From JAAYUK01 sp964392915 (GTDB lineage: Bacteria; Nitrospirota; Thermodesulfovibrionia; Thermodesulfovibrionales; Dissulfurispiraceae), in assembly GCA_964392915.1 (NCBI GenBank), contig CAYMRS010000035.1, positions 1-27,016 on the forward strand: a DNA stretch of 27,016 nucleotides, given 5' to 3'. Positions within the stretch are counted from its first letter, which is position 1; every line of letters starts with the position of its first letter. Below, piece by piece: positions 23,435 through 27,016 of this stretch. Below the pieces are notes generated by a model. That model worked only from the letters and a program-made list of their open reading frames with translations, made no database searches and was not told the DNA's origin. A program made the translations under genes and the position numbers.

Positions 23435-24541
23435 TCAGGAAGATTGTCCGGTAAGTCTTGTCTTTTTGTAGAAAAACGGTTTCAGAAACTTCAGTCCGCT
23501 CACTGCCAGAATGGGCTTCAGCGCCCAGCCGATGCGGGAACTGCTGCCGAGGCAGCGTTTGCAGTACGGGTGTTCGAGGCGGTATTTCCGGAAGCCGTCC
23601 ATAATCTTGCCGACAGCGTCCGATGACAAGACTTCTTTCAGGGCAGCATCTTTCACATTGCCGACAACCGTGTTGCCGTCGTAGTCAACGCAGCAGAGCA
23701 CCACATCGCCGTTCCAGAGCACCGCAAAGTGGTCGCGCAGGCCGAAGCAATAGCCGCCCCACGCATCGTGCACATTTTCATCCCCAAACGCATGACCCCA
23801 GTCTTCCAGGATATATGTCTCAAAGAAAACATTCGGCGCCACTTCGACGACATGCCATTTACAGGCGGACAGCTTATCGATCTCCCGCAGCGCCTGTGCA
23901 CGCTCCGCCCCGGGCGTCTGCAGTCCGTCATAGACGCGTCCAGCCCAGTATTTGAAAGTAGCACGCAGCTCCTGCGTTGAAGAGATGACACGGACAGGAC
24001 CCAGTCTGCGCTCCATGGACTTCTTCGGAAAACGCGTATTCAGAAAGCGGAACTTGAAGACCGTCTGCGGATGGCGCCTGTGGTATTCTGCAAAGAAGCC
24101 GAAAATTCCGCTGAGATACTCCTCAAAGGTGAGCTTCCCGGCTTTCCGCAATGCAAACGACTTTGCATCCGGCGTCTGCAGCGAGATATCGAGCTGATGC
24201 AGCGGATACTCCAGAAGTCGCGTCCCGATCTCCGTGCCGAGACGACCGCCATTCGTGGTAAGGCCAACCTGCACTTTGCGGCTCTGCGCATGTTCCAGAA
24301 TCGCAAAGAACTCCCTGTGCAGCAGCGGTTCACCCATGACATGAAAGGTGATCTTTTCGCAGAGTCCTTCTTCTGAGATTTCATCAATAAGCCGCTTCGC
24401 GAGATCTGTCTCCATATACCCGCAAGGCCGCTTCATCAGCGCTTTCGGACAAAAAACACAATTGAAATCGCAGATGTTCGTCAGCTCCAGATGCACCCTC
24501 TGGAGCGGAATATCTATATGGCCAAATCTTTTTTTTTGCAT
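23435..24541 (-). CDS. Radical SAM protein with SPASM-like C-terminal Cys cluster
   Basis: Radical SAM enzyme, 368 aa, substrate unknown. The [4Fe-4S] motif is C24-x3-C28-x2-C31 (TNICDFNCVFCPKA). VMGEPLLHREF and GLTTNGGRL fit the SAM-binding barrel. The C-terminal half holds Cys residues (CKWHVV, YCFGL, VVLCCVDYDGN, YCKRCLG) typical of a SPASM auxiliary-cluster domain, as in peptide, sugar or aminoglycoside modifiers. A hydrophobic/basic tail (about 345-360) may touch the membrane. It starts 3 bp after the phosphoglucomutase stop, so the two are co-transcribed, but no precursor peptide is seen. A run of nine A directly follows the start (codons 2-4). Confidence 0.88.
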   Translation of the reverse strand: MQKKRFGHIDIPLQRVHLELTNICDFNCVFCPKALMKRPCGYMETDLAKRLIDEISEEGLCEKITFHVMGEPLLHREFFAILEHAQSRKVQVGLTTNGGRLGTEIGTRLLEYPLHQLDISLQTPDAKSFALRKAGKLTFEEYLSGIFGFFAEYHRRHPQTVFKFRFLNTRFPKKSMERRLGPVRVISSTQELRATFKYWAGRVYDGLQTPGAERAQALREIDKLSACKWHVVEVAPNVFFETYILEDWGHAFGDENVHDAWGGYCFGLRDHFAVLWNGDVVLCCVDYDGNTVVGNVKDAALKEVLSSDAVGKIMDGFRKYRLEHPYCKRCLGSSSRIGWALKPILAVSGLKFLKPFFYKKTRLTGQSS

Positions 24542-24544
24542 GGA

Positions 24545-26176
24545 TTATGCAATCCCCAACGCCTCTTTCGTAAGACGTTCGGCGGTATCAAAGACAGCCT
24601 GCTTCCCGGCTTCCGTCCGGGCTTCGATATAAAAACGCACCTTCGGCTCTGTGCCGGATGGCCGAATCATGAGCCAGGAACCGTCGTCAAAGACCAGCTT
24701 CGTGCCGTCCACCGTGATAAGATCGGCAACGGTGCGCTCGATGCCGCAGATCACCATCCGGGATCCTTTTGGATACTGTTTCTGGATGCCTGAGAGCTTT
24801 TGCACCAGAGCCTCTCCGGCAAGGGCTCTGTCAACACCTATTCCTGATCGATCCGGATAAAACGCGCCGAACTCATTCATGATGTCGTGCAGATATTCTC
24901 CAAGATTCTTCCTCGTTGTCGCAACCATCTCTATCGCAAGTAGCAGACCGAACATCGCGTCCTTTTCGAGGGTGTGGTTATAACCAGAAATTCCGTCGGA
25001 CTCTTCAAAAGCGACGATAGCCCGCTCTGAGGCAGTCGGCAGCATATAAGGCCGGAAGTTCTTAAATCCTACTTTTGTTTCCTTGATCGGTATGCCAAGC
25101 TTTTTCGCAATCGCATTCACGAAATTGCTGGTGCCGACTGACTTCGCAACAACACCGTTATATCCTTTATATACATGCAGGAAATGCAGCGCCATGGCAC
25201 CAAAATAATTCATCGGGATCTGTTCGCCCGCATCGGCATAGCGTATCCTGTCGCCGTCGGGGTCCATTATAGCGCCGATTCTGAACTTTGCCTTACTGCT
25301 GTTCAGACCCTGCATGACCCCCTCCATGTTTTTCTCGCTGGGTTCGGGAGCAATGCCACCGAAGAGAACGTCATCATTCTCCCGGAGATAGATAATTTTT
25401 GCGCTCTCGCCCAGAATCCGCTTTAAGCGGTGTTTTGTCGATCCATGCACGTGGTCAACACAGATAGTGCAATCCACATCTTTCACAAACGCGTGAATTT
25501 TTTCGAGATCAAGCGTTTTGCGCTCAGCCAGATAGTTCATATATAATTCCGTCAGGTCGACCTTCTCGACCTGCGCCGGCTGAGCAACGGTAACGGTTGC
25601 TTTCTCCGCCATCATGCGATTAGCAATCCTCTCGAACTGTGATGTAATCTCGGTGCCTGCAGGCCCTCCATCAGCAGGATTGAACTTGAATCCGGCATAA
25701 TTCGCGGGATTGTGCGACGGCGTCAGGTTGATGGCACATGCCGTCTTCATCATCTCCACGCCAGACGAAAATTCAGGGGTCGTCGCCTCTCCGGCATACC
25801 ATGTGCGTATCCCGGCAGACTGCAGCAGACCGATAACATCAAGGGCAAACTCTTTCCCGAGATAACGATTGTCATGGCCGACGATGGCACCACGTTGCTG
25901 CACCTCATTGAATCCGGCTACTCCCATGGCGCGATAGAAGTCATCGTCTCCGGTCTGCAATGCCTCTATAATTGCTGATGTCACGATATGAAGATTACGG
26001 AACGTATAATCAGTTCCTACTTCACCACGCCATCCGGACGTGCCGAACACAACTTGCACGGGTGCGGTATTCGTATGCGCAAACTGCTCAATGGTGCTCA
26101 GCAGAGAGGCGTTCTTTCCGGTATCGGCGAGTATGGTTTTCCAGCATTCAGTTGCATTCAAAAAATCCCGTTTCAT
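24545..26176 (-). CDS. Phosphoglucomutase/phosphomannomutase family protein
   Basis: Alpha-D-phosphohexomutase, 543 aa, interconverting hexose 1- and 6-phosphates for glycogen, cell-wall or surface-sugar synthesis. FGTSGWRG (44-51) is the N-terminal phosphate region. The phosphoserine is S154 in LTPSHNPANYAGFKF, the Mg site is DPDGDR (305-310), the sugar-specificity loop is FEESDGISGY, and the phosphate-binding loop is RPSGTEPKVRFY. GEESS-type variation in the third loop (FEESDG) leaves glucose versus mannose open. AGGAGG lies 10 nt before the ATG. It precedes the radical SAM gene, possibly indicating surface glycan work. Confidence 0.93.
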   Translation of the reverse strand: MKRDFLNATECWKTILADTGKNASLLSTIEQFAHTNTAPVQVVFGTSGWRGEVGTDYTFRNLHIVTSAIIEALQTGDDDFYRAMGVAGFNEVQQRGAIVGHDNRYLGKEFALDVIGLLQSAGIRTWYAGEATTPEFSSGVEMMKTACAINLTPSHNPANYAGFKFNPADGGPAGTEITSQFERIANRMMAEKATVTVAQPAQVEKVDLTELYMNYLAERKTLDLEKIHAFVKDVDCTICVDHVHGSTKHRLKRILGESAKIIYLRENDDVLFGGIAPEPSEKNMEGVMQGLNSSKAKFRIGAIMDPDGDRIRYADAGEQIPMNYFGAMALHFLHVYKGYNGVVAKSVGTSNFVNAIAKKLGIPIKETKVGFKNFRPYMLPTASERAIVAFEESDGISGYNHTLEKDAMFGLLLAIEMVATTRKNLGEYLHDIMNEFGAFYPDRSGIGVDRALAGEALVQKLSGIQKQYPKGSRMVICGIERTVADLITVDGTKLVFDDGSWLMIRPSGTEPKVRFYIEARTEAGKQAVFDTAERLTKEALGIA

Positions 26177-26254
26177 CGTCTGCGTTCCTCCTGTGGCGTA
26201 ATATCAGATTATCATTCTATTCTACTGTATTTATCAATTGCGGCCGCGCGCTGT

Positions 26255-26323
26255 TCACGAACGCGAACGGTTTATCATGTAGACCGCCGCGACAGCAATA
26301 GAACCGCCGATAAGCATAGTCAT
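26255..26323 (-). CDS. Possible 22-aa membrane peptide
   Basis: The ATG at 26323 opens MTMLIGGSIAVAAVYMINRSRS, a single hydrophobic helix with a basic end (positive-inside pattern). AGGTGAGGTG lies about 6 nt upstream. It is upstream of the phosphoglucomutase gene on the same strand. Too short to assign, and it could be chance. Confidence 0.28.
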   Translation of the reverse strand: MTMLIGGSIAVAAVYMINRSRS

Positions 26324-26375
26324 GGCGGGCACCTCACCTAGCCCAGACAATTCATAAACAAATCACACAAGAAGA

Positions 26376-26450
26376 AGCCAACTCCATCTGAATGTTTGGT
26401 ATCATTGAGTTTGAAAGGACTTAACAATATCAAACGGAGAGGAGTTGGCT
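26376..26450. repeat. 10-bp inverted repeat flanking the IS leader region
   Basis: AGCCAACTCC (26376-26385) and GGAGTTGGCT (26441-26450) are perfect inverted copies. The right arm includes part of the GGAG ribosome site and abuts the transposase ATG at 26451. A transcript reading in from outside would fold and hide the ribosome site, a known protection used by some insertion sequences. Confidence 0.6.
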
Positions 26451-27016
26451 ATGACAGAGTGTAGCACACAACTGACCTTTGGATTCAAGAACAAAAAGAA
26501 GCTAACCGTGGACTTTCAGGGCAGCGAGATAACGTCGGACAGCGGACTTCTTCTGGTACGGCCGGCAGATGAACGTCTTTCACTGATGCCGATGTTTTAA
26601 GGAGCGATCCGAGCCTGAAGGCGGCATGTGAGAGAAATCTCCGGGATACCGACCTTGAGCCGCCTGGAAAATATGATAACGGATTTCAGACCTATATCGG
26701 ATGGCCGAGCTGTTTGTTGATCGGTATGTCCAGCGCAAGAAAAAACAGAAGCCCAGGCGGATAGTGCTTGACCGTGACGGCACAGACGACCCGACCTATG
26801 GCAATCAGCAGTTGACGTTCTTTCATGGAGACTACGATCAGTACATGTACCACCCGCTGGTTATCTACAATGCCGCGAAGGCAAAGATAATCATCCGTGG
26901 GGATGCGGGGTTTGCCGTGCCCGCTTTCTATCAGTATTACGAACAAGAGAAACTCCGATACGTCATAGGGCTTATCAGAAATGACGTTCTCGCGGAGATG
27001 GGGTCCGAGCATCTTC
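26451..27016 (+). pseudogene. Decayed IS1380-like transposase, cut by window edge
   Basis: The first frame reads LTVDFQGSEITSDSGLLLVR, typical of the transposase N-terminus, and stops at 26598-26600. Homology continues in a second frame (VLRSDPSLKAACER, from about 26594) and then a third (MAELFVDRYVQRKKKQKPRRIVLD from 26701). The third frame keeps the catalytic GTDDPTYGNQQL and IRGDAGFAVPAFYQ blocks, but YNAAKAKII joins regions normally some 40-60 residues apart. A stretch is also missing between LLLVR and DPSLK. Two frame changes plus two internal deletions make it non-functional. An upstream hairpin and GGAG site remain. I could not define the terminal inverted repeats or target duplication; the right end is outside. 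Confidence 0.82.

Noticed and set aside
1..27016. CRISPR arrays, phage attachment sites, toxin-antitoxin or defence cassettes
   Set aside because: I saw no spaced direct repeats and no genes with such motifs; the content is mostly core genes.

Overview
The window looks like chromosomal DNA of a Gram-negative, hydrogen-metabolising bacterium. Evidence is a Tat-exported, membrane-anchored group-1 [NiFe] hydrogenase, a lipoprotein thioredoxin, an MCP, and a compact housekeeping set. Gene order and protein style fit Nitrospirota or Desulfobacterota best, but this is a weak inference and no rRNA is present to settle it.

Layout. (1) Positions 1-5991, minus strand: a DtxR/FeoA-type metal regulator, hypF, the hydrogenase small subunit and the hydrogenase large subunit, which runs off the left edge. 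The large-subunit frame is interrupted only by one TGA. It sits exactly where the second cysteine of the N-terminal nickel-binding CxxC motif belongs. A bacterial-SECIS-like hairpin follows at the right distance, and the frame then stays open with all family motifs to the window edge. I read this as a probable selenocysteine codon in the bridging-cysteine position, not the C-terminal position known from NiFeSe hydrogenases. The partner small subunit has Asp in place of one proximal-cluster Cys. (2) Positions 6072-10925, minus strand: trxA, a TlpA-like lipoprotein, ffh, rpsP, khpA, trmD, rplS and rnhB. This is the usual ribosomal/SRP block, but rimM is absent between khpA and trmD. A textbook intrinsic terminator is embedded in the first codons of rnhB.

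(3) Positions 11133-12684, plus strand: an FAD/NAD(P) oxidoreductase overlapping a DUF1992 protein. (4) Positions 12687-15130, minus strand: a membrane-anchored coiled-coil protein and a secreted, membrane-anchored von Willebrand A protein, functions unknown. (5) Positions 15201-21514, plus strand: a DinG-like Fe-S helicase, an AI-2E-family membrane protein, tRNA-Ser(GGA), the SRP RNA, dnaX, the YbaB/EbfC gene and recR, closed by a strong terminator. dnaX carries an A-AAA-AAG slippery site followed by a hairpin and an early -1 stop, the arrangement that makes the gamma subunit in E. coli.

(6) Positions 21627-26176, minus strand: an MCP, a radical SAM/SPASM protein and a phosphoglucomutase. 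(7) Positions 26451-27016, plus strand: a decayed IS1380-like transposase, frameshifted and internally deleted, cut by the window edge.

The strongest candidate for something undescribed is the selenocysteine-type recoding in the hydrogenase large subunit. The window ends a few codons before the C-terminal DPCxxC motif, so whether that site is Cys or Sec cannot be seen here.
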